From NCBI RefSeq assembly GCF_001010805.1, contig NZ_CP011477.1, positions 248,001 to 312,000 of the forward strand: DNA of 64,000 bases. The letters run 5' to 3'. The stretch comes from Spongiibacter sp. IMCC21906. GTDB taxonomy: Bacteria; Pseudomonadota; Gammaproteobacteria; Pseudomonadales; Spongiibacteraceae. Position numbers and translations under genes: made by a program. Below, in pieces: positions 9,001 to 17,517 of the stretch. A model generated the notes under the pieces. It was not told the origin of the DNA. It saw nothing but the letters and a program-made list of their open reading frames with translations, and searched no databases. Position 1 is the first letter of the stretch. The number at the start of each line of letters is the position of its first letter.

Positions 9001-11665
9001 GTTGCAGCAAGTCTGCCGGTGTCCGCAAGGACGTCACCGGTTGGTGGCGAAGCGACTCCGTGAGTTGGCGACTGTAAGCAACAATATCCGCCATCATACT
9101 GACAAGCGATTTATCCGCCCCGATGCGCATAGAGCGCAGCTCTTTAACCAGCGCTTCCAGCGGCGCAATCAAATTGGCGATGGCCCACACCTCAGCCATA
9201 TTTGAGGCACCCTTCAAGGTATGCAAAGACCGTTGAACCTCATCGCTTAAACTGGCAGGAAAGCTATCAACATCTGCCAAAAAATCTTCTAGAACGTGAA
9301 GGTGGGTGTCAGATTCAATAATAAAAATGCCCAGCAAACTATCGTCTGCTGGAGGAGCGGGCAGTTCAGAGCCACCATCGCTGGAAGCGTCCTGCTCGGA
9401 AAAAGTCTCCAAAGACCGTGCTGGTTCAGACAATTCGTTTTCCAAGGTTGCCGGCGTCTCGTCGGTCTCGGCAAGATCGTCAGCGACAGTATCAGCCGCT
9501 AGCAAATCATGTTGCCCAGCCAGAACACTCGCCCGCTGCTGAAGCTCAAACAGCTCGTCACTCAGCTGTTGTGGCTGCCCTAAGCGGTAATCTTCCAATA
9601 AGCGGGGTAAGGCGGCTGTAACGCCATCAATCAGCTCAAGTCGGGCAAGGTCCATTTGCACGCCCCCGTCTATTACCCGGTTGAGCATGTTTTCTATGGC
9701 CCACGACAATTCACTAATTTGCTCGGCCTGCACCATACGGCCGCTGCCTTTTAAAGTATGGAACCCTCGGCGAGCTTCCGTCAGCAGTGGTAAGGAATCT
9801 ATATCGGCCCGCCACTTGGGAAGCACCTCCTCAAGCTGGGCCAGCACTTCAGCCGCCTCTTCTAAAAATACTGCGGCAATCTCAGGATCAATTTCGCTCG
9901 CGGACTCGATACTTTCCGAGCCATCCGTATTGGTCGTCGGCACCTCATCATCCGATGGCAAGGCATCGGCATCGGCCACATCATCTGACGCTTTCCGCCA
10001 AGGAATAACCGTGGCCAAAGGAGCAAAAGATTCCTCAACCGCTGGCACGGGGTAACCCAGCCGCTCAACACAATCCTCAGCAACGGACATTAACGCGCCG
10101 TCTTCACTCTCTGGACCAGTGGCGATGCGCTCAAGATAATAATCAACGGCGGCAATGGCGTCAGCGAGACAATCTAATTTTTGCCAACTGGGCTTTTCGT
10201 CCTCTAAGAGCAGGCTTTCGCTCATATATTTTGCACACTGGCCGAGCACTTGCGCCGGACGAGACAGCCCCGCCACCAACAAGGTAGAAGCCAAAGTCTG
10301 CAGTTGTTCTGGCAAGGGAGATAACAGCTCTTTACGAAACTGCTCCGCCACAAAACTGAGCAACCGCTCTTGGGCATCAACTAAAACGTCGCGGCTTTCA
10401 ATAGAAACCGCTTGCAGCGCTGAATTCAGTTGCAGCTGCGCCTCGGGGTCATTATTCAGCAATGCCGGGGCAACATCAGGCTGTTGCGTTTGCACAAGCA
10501 AGGCAGCCAGTTTCTGTAAGGTTTGTGCAGCAGAATATTGCTGGGCCGGTGTCAATTCTTCGGCCAGCAAAGGTGTCATCGCATCCAGTGCATAGAGCAC
10601 ATCGCTATACCCCATAACGGCCACAGCATCGGCTACTTCTTTTAAATCAATATGCCCAGCTTGATAGCTTTCTGACTCCAGCCGCTGGCCAAGCTCGGTT
10701 AATGCCGCACTAATCGCATCCGACACGGCGACATCCGATTTCTCTGCCTCACCGCTGGCAGACAAGTTATCGCCATCGCTAACCACCTTGTTCAATACAA
10801 AAATGCGCTGAGCCTCGAGAATAAAGCGAGAGTCAGATGGTGAACAGGACACATAGAACAGGATATCTTTGCACAGCGCCCGATTGACCGACAGCGCCCC
10901 GTCCCGACCCAGTTCTGCCAACAACCCTAATGCAGAATCCAAACGTTCTAAAATACTTTCAACGGCAATGCTGCTGGCAATAGATTCGTTTTCCAGTCCT
11001 TCAAAAAGCGCTAACGCTGCCAGCCAAAGTGATTCTTGTGGTGTGCCTGCGCATAAGCGGGTAACCCGGCCAGCCACCTTCGCCATGTAAATAACACTTT
11101 TTTCCGGCGCTTCGCCCCGTTGCCAAGCGGCAACCGCAAGCTGATACATTTTTCGAAGTTTGGCAGACAAATCGATAAAACTGTCCGCAGTAAGATCCGT
11201 TGGCTGCTGGCTGTAATTAAGTTGTTCTTGCAGCTGAGGGGTAAACAATAAGGTTGAGGACAGCAGCGGTTGACCACAGGCCCCCCGTATTTCGTTAAAC
11301 ATCATGATCAATGACGCAGGCAATTCTCTGCGACTGCGCCGCAAACGAATAAGATAAGCCGGGACTTCATCACATAGGTTACGCAGAGCTTCCAGCCGCC
11401 GTTCGCGAGCTATATCGTCTAAGGTGTCGTCATCGAGTGTGGCAACTACCGCTAGCATTTCACCCAGTAAGCGCTGCGCGCCACTGAATTCAATCATGCG
11501 CAGACTGCCCTGCACTTGAGATAGCAAGCCCTCAGCACGCTCTAGCGCAATATCAGCACGGTGGTTTTGTTGATACTCATCAAGAACCTGCACGCACAGG
11601 CTTAAGCTGGTGGATATTTCTCCAGCCAGCCAGTCCAGCGCAATATAGTCCCGTTGATCAATCAT
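6029..11665 (-). CDS. chpA: ChpA/PilL hybrid histidine kinase-response regulator of twitching chemosensory system
   Basis: A 1,878-residue CheA-type hybrid kinase controlling type IV pilus function. Three canonical histidine phosphotransfer sites are visible in HTLKG motifs: His636 (HTLKGSGRM), His815 (HTLKGASNM) and His1151 (HTLKGGARL). An N-terminal helical segment (VQGSLRMIEFSGA, about residues 50-70) resembles an HPt lacking its His. Then come a dimerisation helix (about 1220-1290), an HATPase (about 1440-1580; HMLRNAIGHGIE, SDDGGGID, GRGVGMDVV), a CheW-like regulatory domain (about 1585-1740) and a C-terminal receiver with Asp1805 (LLDIEMPRMDG). Pseudomonas ChpA is longer, with more phosphotransfer domains. 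The ATG at 11665 follows GGAG by 6 nt; a TTG just upstream is less likely. Only 32 nt separate it from pilJ, so no pilK lies between. Confidence 0.93.
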   Translation of the reverse strand: MIDQRDYIALDWLAGEISTSLSLCVQVLDEYQQNHRADIALERAEGLLSQVQGSLRMIEFSGAQRLLGEMLAVVATLDDDTLDDIARERRLEALRNLCDEVPAYLIRLRRSRRELPASLIMMFNEIRGACGQPLLSSTLLFTPQLQEQLNYSQQPTDLTADSFIDLSAKLRKMYQLAVAAWQRGEAPEKSVIYMAKVAGRVTRLCAGTPQESLWLAALALFEGLENESIASSIAVESILERLDSALGLLAELGRDGALSVNRALCKDILFYVSCSPSDSRFILEAQRIFVLNKVVSDGDNLSASGEAEKSDVAVSDAISAALTELGQRLESESYQAGHIDLKEVADAVAVMGYSDVLYALDAMTPLLAEELTPAQQYSAAQTLQKLAALLVQTQQPDVAPALLNNDPEAQLQLNSALQAVSIESRDVLVDAQERLLSFVAEQFRKELLSPLPEQLQTLASTLLVAGLSRPAQVLGQCAKYMSESLLLEDEKPSWQKLDCLADAIAAVDYYLERIATGPESEDGALMSVAEDCVERLGYPVPAVEESFAPLATVIPWRKASDDVADADALPSDDEVPTTNTDGSESIESASEIDPEIAAVFLEEAAEVLAQLEEVLPKWRADIDSLPLLTEARRGFHTLKGSGRMVQAEQISELSWAIENMLNRVIDGGVQMDLARLELIDGVTAALPRLLEDYRLGQPQQLSDELFELQQRASVLAGQHDLLAADTVADDLAETDETPATLENELSEPARSLETFSEQDASSDGGSELPAPPADDSLLGIFIIESDTHLHVLEDFLADVDSFPASLSDEVQRSLHTLKGASNMAEVWAIANLIAPLEALVKELRSMRIGADKSLVSMMADIVAYSRQLTESLRHQPVTSLRTPADLLQRLEALSSTLLDQAEMSAFQRRDGQLAPGVLNHFLSTYSEALFVLADELAAPALPTAQKLRDMAPELGAFAYRAEELSVETVAELSQSLQVLLGHASDPVPSHMVSLAADAVEHLLGQLNQIAADQAPQESAELLNRLRDYDANAQPSASTGFAIDDGASQAHASTDHLEQDSDVDAEEDFASSIEAFNATTPLSPVDNPHDLSLPPALANPGTVFDDDVDQEILDIFLEEAGDLLEGIDQAIHLWADNVDELEQLDRIQRHLHTLKGGARLVGLSQLGDVSHEFEAALTDAAALEQTDKASLLARIHQYQDQLVAMIEATGDTAEKPPQTDAVQAVPTNELSEFDFAAAFGRKVNQQPAENLLVAADKEEVAVPVTARAPQEMIKVSSQLLEKLINLAGETSISRARSEEQVSEIHASLEEMEITVERLQDQVRRMDMETEAQILFRQEQVGGDGADGFDPLEFDRYSKLQQYSRSLLESASDLVDLRSTLLEKSRDMETLLLQQSRIHGDLQEGLMRSQMVHFSRMVPRLRRGVRQIASELGKNVDFKVYNAEGEMDRRVLERIIPALEHMLRNAIGHGIEDESTRLAAEKAPVGEIAMRFDRQGGDVVIAISDDGGGIDLQAVRAKAQHLGLITEDAVLSTRQLLEYIFHAGFSTASSVTQISGRGVGMDVVRNEIKQLGGSIDIRTEAGRGTRFEVRLPFTVSVNRALMVSVAGEAYAVPLNNIEGIVRVSPYELEVYYQDANSQYEYAGQQYNLRYLGQLVGHAAPHMEGQVDPKPVLLIRNAEPPTAVQVDALLGSQEVVVKTLGPQFASVPSLSGATVLGDGRVVVILDVLASIRDDVARRLMVGEQALLPSTAVSGNRLVMVVDDSVTVRKVTSRFLERQQMDVLLARDGMEAVTVLQDIERLPDVILLDIEMPRMDGFEVLVRLRGNPRTQAIPVVMISSRSGDKHRERAASLGVTHFLGKPYQETQVLRAIQDVSDEKVHE

Positions 11666-11700
11666 CAATAACTCCGGCAGCGAGTAGGCGTTAACACGCC

Positions 11701-13734
11701 CTAGCTACCCTGCTCCGGCAGAGTAAAGCCCGCCACCGAGCTGCGCAGGTCATTGGTCATTTCCGCAAGGGCACCAATAGAGCGGGCCGTTTCGGTGGAG
11801 CCCGCCGAGGTCTGCGAGGTAATTTGCTGAATAATTTTCATGGTGCTGGATATCTGGCCCGCAGACTCGGCCTGATTTGCTGCCACGCTGGAGATATTCT
11901 GAATCAGTTCTGCCAATTCTTGAGATACCGTTTCAATCTCGTTCAAGGCCGCACCGGCGTCTTGGGCCAGTCGCGCTCCCCGCACCACCTCAGATGTGGT
12001 TTGCTCCATCGAGATAACGGCTTCATTAGTGTCAGACTGAATTGTTTTAACCAACGCTTCAATCTGTTTGGTTGCACCCGATGAGCGTTCAGCAAGGCGC
12101 TGTACTTCGTCGGCAACCACCGCAAAACCCCGCCCGGCATCACCAGCCATCGACGCCTGAATGGCGGCGTTCAGTGCCAAAATATTGGTTTGGTCCGCAA
12201 TATCATTAATCAAAGAAACGATGTCGCCAATTTCCTGTGACGATTCACCCAGGCGTTTAATCCGCTTGGAGGTTTCCTGAATTTGCTCACGAATATTGTC
12301 CATGCCGTTAATGGTGTTCTGCACCACCTCAGCCCCCGTGCCCGCGATCACAACGGACCGCTGGGCTACCGCGGCAGAATCTCGTGCATTAGACGAGACT
12401 TGATCGATACTAACCGCCATTTCGGTAATAGCGGCCGATGCACCGGCAATCTCTTTGGCCTGACTTTCTGAGGCCTGGGCCAGGTTGAGCGCCGTGGTTT
12501 GGGATGTCTGCGCCGCGGTAGATACCCCCACCGCCGTGTCATTAATCTGAGAAACCAGTACCCGCAACTGGTCAATGGTGTAGTTGATTGAGTCGGCAAT
12601 GGCACCGGTAAAATCTTCAGTTACTGTTGCCGAGGTAGTCAGGTCACCATCGGCCAAGTCAGCCAGCTCATCGAGCAAACGCAAAATTGCAGTTTGATTT
12701 CGCTCATTGGTATCCGCCGTGGACTGAAGTCGACGCTGGGTACTCTGCACCGACTGCCAACCCAATAAACCCAAGGAGATAACAATCAAGCCGACAAATA
12801 ACAGTGCTGTTAAAACAGAGAGCGGCCGTTTATTTTCAAGCTCGGTAATCGCTGCCGATAACTGGCTACTGATCTGCATGATTTTTGGTACATCGACTGC
12901 AATAGCGCTACTAGCCTGTGTCGAGCGCAGCAACTGAGGCGAGACCTCGCGAATGTGTTTAACCGGTTCTCGAACAGTGTCGTAACTGGCGATTAGATCG
13001 GCGAGCAAAGCGCGAGCGGCGCTATTGTTTACCCGCTTAACACCAATACTGCTATCACCCTCTTGCATACCAACTAATACCGACACAAAGGTTAAGGTAT
13101 CAGCATTAAACTGCGTCACCGCCTCCGCAGAACCCGTCGTCCCCGCCAGCACTCGATCAATATTTCTACCAATACGCTCTGCCAGCCAAAGCTGTTGCTG
13201 GGCAAGTGCGACTTGATTTGCTGTGGCGCCGTTATTAAGTAGTATCTCAACCAGCTCACTGTATTTAGTCTGCACCACCGGCAACAAAATATGGAGCTGA
13301 TCGGCGATGTTATTTAAAAACAGAATTTGCTCACGATTACCCAGAATCGTTTGGGCTGCACTATCTACCCGTAACCATAACTGATCAAGCTGTTGAAGCT
13401 CCTCCCCCAGCATGGCCCTGGGGGCGGGCAAATCGCGACTGCCTTCACTCAGCTGCTTACGCACGGCATTAAAACTCGCCGTGGCAGTCGCCAATTCATC
13501 AAAAGCGGAGGGGGCACCTGCATTCGCCTCTTTGGAGGTATTGGCAATTTGCTGGGCATAAAGACGCATTTCGCTACTGAGCTCCAGGTAACGCTGGTCA
13601 TAACCTGCATCCCGCAAAATAATAAAGGTATTAAGACCCGCGCCAACAAAACCAATGAGGATCAATATGACTAGGACACTGACCGCTCTATTGCTTCGCA
13701 GTCGCGCCAACGCGCCCTGATTTGTTGTTTTCAT
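11701..13734 (-). CDS. pilJ: Twitching motility methyl-accepting chemotaxis protein PilJ
   Basis: A 677-residue inner-membrane chemoreceptor that feeds the ChpA kinase. TM1 is about residues 17-38 (VSVLVILILIGFVGAGLNTF). A roughly 270-residue periplasmic sensor region follows, then TM2 about 308-328 (VLTALLFVGLIVISLGLLGW), HAMP, and a long cytoplasmic coiled coil. The conserved signalling hairpin is NDIADQTNILALNAAIQASM, then GRGFAVVADEVQRLAERS. Length matches Pseudomonas PilJ (about 680). It sits between pilI and chpA. The methyltransferase gene pilK normally found next is absent, so whether this receptor is methylated is open. A 78-nt gap separates it from pilI. Confidence 0.94.
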   Translation of the reverse strand: MKTTNQGALARLRSNRAVSVLVILILIGFVGAGLNTFIILRDAGYDQRYLELSSEMRLYAQQIANTSKEANAGAPSAFDELATATASFNAVRKQLSEGSRDLPAPRAMLGEELQQLDQLWLRVDSAAQTILGNREQILFLNNIADQLHILLPVVQTKYSELVEILLNNGATANQVALAQQQLWLAERIGRNIDRVLAGTTGSAEAVTQFNADTLTFVSVLVGMQEGDSSIGVKRVNNSAARALLADLIASYDTVREPVKHIREVSPQLLRSTQASSAIAVDVPKIMQISSQLSAAITELENKRPLSVLTALLFVGLIVISLGLLGWQSVQSTQRRLQSTADTNERNQTAILRLLDELADLADGDLTTSATVTEDFTGAIADSINYTIDQLRVLVSQINDTAVGVSTAAQTSQTTALNLAQASESQAKEIAGASAAITEMAVSIDQVSSNARDSAAVAQRSVVIAGTGAEVVQNTINGMDNIREQIQETSKRIKRLGESSQEIGDIVSLINDIADQTNILALNAAIQASMAGDAGRGFAVVADEVQRLAERSSGATKQIEALVKTIQSDTNEAVISMEQTTSEVVRGARLAQDAGAALNEIETVSQELAELIQNISSVAANQAESAGQISSTMKIIQQITSQTSAGSTETARSIGALAEMTNDLRSSVAGFTLPEQGS

Positions 13735-13812
13735 TTGCCCTGACTCCGGCAGAATTTAAAGTTAAACGTATTGACCGTTTGACGTAACTGCAGGTAGAAA
13801 ACCGGCAGCTCG

Positions 13813-14349
13813 CTATGCGGCAACTTGAAAAAATTGACTACTCGAAAGGAGACGGTTGACCCGAAAAACCGACCATTCTTGCCCCTCATGCTGATAGCTG
13901 CCCCGCACATATTTACCCAGCTCGGCGTGGGCAAGGCCACGATCATCGCTATAGTCAGCAGTGTCAAAGTGCTGCAAGCCCAACACCTCTTCTACAATCA
14001 GCCCGGCGTACAACTCACCGTGTTCCAGCACCAACACCCGCCCACGGGAACAAGGCGGCTCACCCAAAAAACCATTCATGTCGATAAGTGGCAATAAACG
14101 TCCACGAACATTCGCCACACCCCGTACCCAGGGCTTAACGCCGGGCAACCGAGTCGAGGCCGGTTCGTGTAAGACCTCTGTGATATCCCCCATGGGCGCA
14201 ACGCAGAAATGCCCGGCAATACGAAAACCGATGCCGTTCCATAAAGTAATATCGTCATCTTGTTGGGAGGGAAGGCGCGCGCCCGGACCCTGGGCCCGAC
14301 TGGCAAGCTCGTTCAAATAGTGGAAGGCAGATTGATGAATATCGCTCAC
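13813..14349 (-). CDS. pilI: CheW-domain adaptor PilI
   Basis: A 178-residue CheW-like adaptor that links PilJ to ChpA. The visible CheW features are GFRIAGHFCVAPMGDITEVL, LPGVKPWVRGVANVRGRLLP (the CheW signature around GVANVRG) and LIDMNGFLG. The start codon is GTG at 14349 with GAGGT 5 nt upstream. Only 7 nt separate it from the pilH stop, consistent with one transcript pilG-pilH-pilI-pilJ-chpA-chpC. Confidence 0.92.
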   Translation of the reverse strand: MSDIHQSAFHYLNELASRAQGPGARLPSQQDDDITLWNGIGFRIAGHFCVAPMGDITEVLHEPASTRLPGVKPWVRGVANVRGRLLPLIDMNGFLGEPPCSRGRVLVLEHGELYAGLIVEEVLGLQHFDTADYSDDRGLAHAELGKYVRGSYQHEGQEWSVFRVNRLLSSSQFFQVAA

Positions 14350-14356
14350 ACAAACC

Positions 14357-14719
14357 TCAATTGATCACCGAGCGAATCTCGTCAATCAACGCCTTGGCTT
14401 CGATTGGCTTAGTCAAATACCCTTTTGCGCCCTGGCGCTGACCCCAGAGGCGGTCGGTTTCCTGATCTTTCGTCGTCACAATAATGACGGGAATCCCACT
14501 AGTATCAGGGTCGCGACTGAGCTGCCGCGTTGCTTGAAAACCATTGAGGCCAGGCATAACGATATCCATCAACACTAAATCGGGCTGTTCACGCTTGGCC
14601 ATTGCTACGCCCGCCTCACCGGTTTCTGCGGTCAGTACTTGAAATCCATTTTTATTGAGAATCTCCGTCATCTTGAAGATTTCAGTAGGCGAATCATCAA
14701 CAATCAACACGCGCGGCAT
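14357..14719 (-). CDS. pilH: Response regulator PilH
   Basis: A 120-residue single-domain receiver without an output domain. Acidic pocket residues Asp8-Asp9 (LIVDDSP), phospho-acceptor Asp52 (LMDIVMPGLNG), the conserved Thr (VIIVTTKDQ) and Lys (GYLTKPIEA) are all present. In Pseudomonas PilH helps end PilG signalling and affects pilus retraction. The assignment as PilH rather than PilG rests on the order pilG-pilH-pilI and on the sequence WGQRQGAKGYLTKP. The gene lies 101 nt after pilG and 7 nt before pilI. Confidence 0.92.
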   Translation of the reverse strand: MPRVLIVDDSPTEIFKMTEILNKNGFQVLTAETGEAGVAMAKREQPDLVLMDIVMPGLNGFQATRQLSRDPDTSGIPVIIVTTKDQETDRLWGQRQGAKGYLTKPIEAKALIDEIRSVIN

Positions 14720-14820
14720 TTATTCCCCCTCTATTGACTAAGCCAAGAACCATCATGTGGTTTCTTATACCAAATACCCGTAAGCAAAATACTAACAAAC
14801 AAAGTTAGCAAGGATTATGC

Positions 14821-15207
14821 CTACGCAAGTGAAACGTGCACACTAATGGCATCGAGCAGTTCGGACTTACTAAACGGCTTGGTCAAATATTGATCTGACC
14901 CGACAATGCGCCCCTTCGCTTTATCAAAGAGACCATCTTTGCTAGACAGCATGATGACGGGAGTCGATTTAAACTCACTGTTATTTTTGATTAGTGCACA
15001 GGTTTGGTAACCGTCCAAACGAGGCATCATAATATCGACAAAGATAATATGGGGCTTGGTATCGGCAATTTTGGCGAGAGCATCAAAGCCATCAATGGCT
15101 GTCACCACCGTACAGCCCTCTTTAGCCAACAGGGTTTCTGTGGTGCGACGAATTGTTTTGCTATCGTCAATAATCATCACTTTCAGATTGGAGAAATCGG
15201 CATCCAT
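14821..15207 (-). CDS. pilG: Response regulator PilG
   Basis: A 128-residue single-domain receiver, first gene of the pilus chemosensory operon. Acidic pocket Asp14-Asp15 (MIIDDSKTIRRT), phospho-acceptor Asp58 (IIFVDIMMPRLDG), a Ser (VIMLSSKDG) and Lys (QYLTKPFSK) are present. The DDSKTIRRTTETLL stretch is characteristic of PilG. In Pseudomonas PilG promotes pilus extension. The operon promoter should lie in the 284-nt region shared with divergent gshB. Confidence 0.93.
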   Translation of the reverse strand: MDADFSNLKVMIIDDSKTIRRTTETLLAKEGCTVVTAIDGFDALAKIADTKPHIIFVDIMMPRLDGYQTCALIKNNSEFKSTPVIMLSSKDGLFDKAKGRIVGSDQYLTKPFSKSELLDAISVHVSLA

Positions 15208-15491
15208 ATGGTCAAGCCCTTACATTCAGCGGGAAAATACGGCGCCACGCTACATGCTAAAATTGCCTCAGCATCCGCAACCGTGGTGAGCAGCACATTA
15301 CACCCCTAGGAATATTCAACCTAAAGGTCCTAAAAAGTCCACGCCTAAGCTAATGTCCATATCAGATCAGGAAAGACGAAATTGCGGCGGTAAGCCACAA
15401 TACGTTAATTTAGCGTTCTTAACTTACAATATGCGTCACCATTACGCACGTAATGGCAGTCAGTTTTTACCACCTAACCATAGGCAAAACA
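15208..15491. promoter_or_regulatory. Divergent intergenic region pilG / gshB
   Basis: This 284-nt stretch separates the start codons of two divergent operons and must hold both promoters. I saw no convincing palindrome or sigma-54 GG-N10-GC element. The ATG at 15453, upstream of gshB and in frame, is not preceded by a ribosome-binding site and is treated as non-coding. Confidence 0.4.
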
Positions 15492-16457
15492 ATGAGTATA
15501 AGTCTGGGGGTCGTGATGGACCCCATAGAAGCAATCACTTACAAGAAAGATTCTACGCTGGCCATGCTATGGGCGGCACAGGACCGAGGGTGGAAAGTCT
15601 TCTATATGACACCCGCCGATTTATACATCAGCAATGCTGAGGCGCGGGCAAGCTGTAAACAGATAACCAGCTTTCGCGACCCTACGCATTTCTATGAGCT
15701 GGGTGATAGCAGTGACCTGGCCCTGGGAGATTTAGACGCGATTTTGATGCGCAAAGACCCGCCATTCGACAATGAATTTCTCTACGCGACCCACGTATTG
15801 GAAATGGCCGAGTTACAAGGCGCAATGGTGGTCAACCGCCCCCAAAGCCTTCGTGATTGCAACGAGAAACTCTTTGCTCTGCAATTTCCCGACTGCGTCC
15901 CCACCCATTTAGTCAGTTGCGACCCGGCCCGGTTGCGGGCCTTCCATGCCGAGCATCAAGATGTGATCATGAAACCGCTAGACGGCATGGGCGGCAGCTC
16001 TATTTTCAGGCTTCCCCCCGACGAAAAAAATCTTGGCGTCATTATCGAGACCCTCACCGCACACGGCACCACCAATATTATGGCGCAGGTGTATCTACCA
16101 GAAATTAAAGACGGTGATAAACGCATCCTACTCATTGATGGTGAACCAGTTTCCCATTGTTTGGCGCGTATTCCGGCCAAAGGCGAAACCCGCGGCAACC
16201 TCGCGGCCGGAGGCACTGGTCGAGCCCAAGCGATTAGCGACAGAGATCGCTGGATTGCAGAACAAGTTGGCCCTGTAGCAAAAGAAAAAGGCCTGTTGTT
16301 TGTTGGCTTGGACGTGATCGGCGACTCATTAACCGAAATTAACGTAACCAGCCCCACCTGCATCCGCGAGATCGACGACCAAACTGGCAGCGATATTGCC
16401 GGTCAACTTATGGATTGCATTGCCAGCAAACTCGCTCAACGAGATAGCGCGGTTTAA
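15492..16457 (+). CDS. gshB: Glutathione synthase
   Basis: A 321-residue ATP-grasp ligase joining gamma-glutamylcysteine and glycine, the second step of glutathione synthesis. Visible features include the N-terminal GshB domain (LGVVMDPIEAITYKKDSTLAML), DAILMRKDPPFDNEFLYAT, the ATP-grasp loop DVIMKPLDGMGGSSIF and the metal/glutathione-binding end GLDVIGDSLTEINVTSPTC. The start at 15492 matches the usual N terminus (MSISLGVVMDPI); the upstream in-frame ATG at 15453 adds 13 unrelated residues. Its stop overlaps the following tonB-like start (TAATG). Adjacency to pilG and a TonB gene is conserved in Pseudomonas. Confidence 0.95.
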   Translation: MSISLGVVMDPIEAITYKKDSTLAMLWAAQDRGWKVFYMTPADLYISNAEARASCKQITSFRDPTHFYELGDSSDLALGDLDAILMRKDPPFDNEFLYATHVLEMAELQGAMVVNRPQSLRDCNEKLFALQFPDCVPTHLVSCDPARLRAFHAEHQDVIMKPLDGMGGSSIFRLPPDEKNLGVIIETLTAHGTTNIMAQVYLPEIKDGDKRILLIDGEPVSHCLARIPAKGETRGNLAAGGTGRAQAISDRDRWIAEQVGPVAKEKGLLFVGLDVIGDSLTEINVTSPTCIREIDDQTGSDIAGQLMDCIASKLAQRDSAV

Positions 16458-17353
16458 TGGCAGCCAGCCCTTCCCCTGAGGCAGTGTTAGCTGCCCAGCA
16501 TCTGCCTCGACCACCAGAGCGACTGGGCTTTATGCTTTGCGTGGCCACGGCAATGCACTTAGCGTTGATTCTTGGGATTCGTTTTGCGCCAGAAGATCGC
16601 GACGTCAAAATGCCCACGCTTGAGATTACCCTTGCCAACTACCAAAGCCTTAGCGCTCCAGAGAAAGCCGACTACCTAGCCCAGCACGATCAGCAAGGCA
16701 GCGGCAGCCTCAACAAAAAAGCCGAGCTTAGCGCCGTTGCCAACAGCGACTTTCATGACAACGACGCCCGGCAAGAAGCCTTAAAAATGGCAAAAACCCA
16801 GCCCCTCAATCAGCAATCCGAAATTCTCAGCACCCAGCGTCAACAACCACGACAAACCCGTTCGCAAAGCAGTAAAACCATTTTGCAGCAGCGCCAATGG
16901 CAGCAACAAGACGAGGTCACCGAGCTGAGCGACAATATCTCAGCACTAGAGGCTCAATTGGCCCAATTAAATCAAACCTACGCTAATATGCCCCGGCCCA
17001 AATTCATTACCTCGGTTGCCACCAAAGGCTCCCCAGATGCTCTGTATTTAAACCGCTGGGAAGAGCGAGTAGAAAAAATCGGCAATGCCCACTACCCCGA
17101 AGAAGCCCGGCGAGACGGCATTGAAGGTGAGTTGCGATTACTGCTCATGCTAAAGCCCGACGGCAGCGTAGACCAGGTCAGAATTTTACGCAGCTCAGGC
17201 AAAGCCTTGTTAGACCGGGCCGCTAACCGCATTGTTCGTCTTGCCGCCCCGTACGAAGCCATTCCTGCCGATGTCCTGGACGGCAAAAACCGCTTAGGCA
17301 TTGTCCGCACCTGGCGCTTTGAACAGACGGGACTCAGCGCAACCGGAAGTTAA
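16457..17353 (+). CDS. Energy transducer TonB family protein (TonB3-like)
   Basis: A 298-residue inner-membrane protein. One N-terminal membrane anchor lies at about residues 27-43 (MLCVATAMHLALILGIRF). A long Gln-rich, partly coiled-coil periplasmic spacer follows (about 60-190), then a C-terminal TonB domain (about 210-290: YPEEARRDGIEGELRLLLML, SVDQVRILRSSG). There is no Pro-Lys/Pro-Glu stretch like that of classical TonB, and no exbB/exbD nearby. In Pseudomonas aeruginosa the gene in the equivalent place between gshB and algH is tonB3, reported to be needed for twitching motility, so a pilus-related role is the favoured inference. It is coupled to gshB by a one-base overlap. Confidence 0.82.
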   Translation: MAASPSPEAVLAAQHLPRPPERLGFMLCVATAMHLALILGIRFAPEDRDVKMPTLEITLANYQSLSAPEKADYLAQHDQQGSGSLNKKAELSAVANSDFHDNDARQEALKMAKTQPLNQQSEILSTQRQQPRQTRSQSSKTILQQRQWQQQDEVTELSDNISALEAQLAQLNQTYANMPRPKFITSVATKGSPDALYLNRWEERVEKIGNAHYPEEARRDGIEGELRLLLMLKPDGSVDQVRILRSSGKALLDRAANRIVRLAAPYEAIPADVLDGKNRLGIVRTWRFEQTGLSATGS

Positions 17354-17517
17354 AACGCCTGCGGAACACGACAATTTAAGCGGCAAGGCTATTCGGTGTT
17401 TATCGTTAAAAGCAAAAACTGACCGTCTTGTGAGCTTAAGCAACAAAACCGGCGTGTTCCCGATGCCCTGACACGTTTATCCCTTGTGTTTAAGCAAACT
17501 TCACTCATACTAGCGCT

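Noticed and set aside
15453-15491. Upstream start for gshB
   Set aside because: The extra 13 residues do not match GshB proteins and no Shine-Dalgarno precedes the codon.
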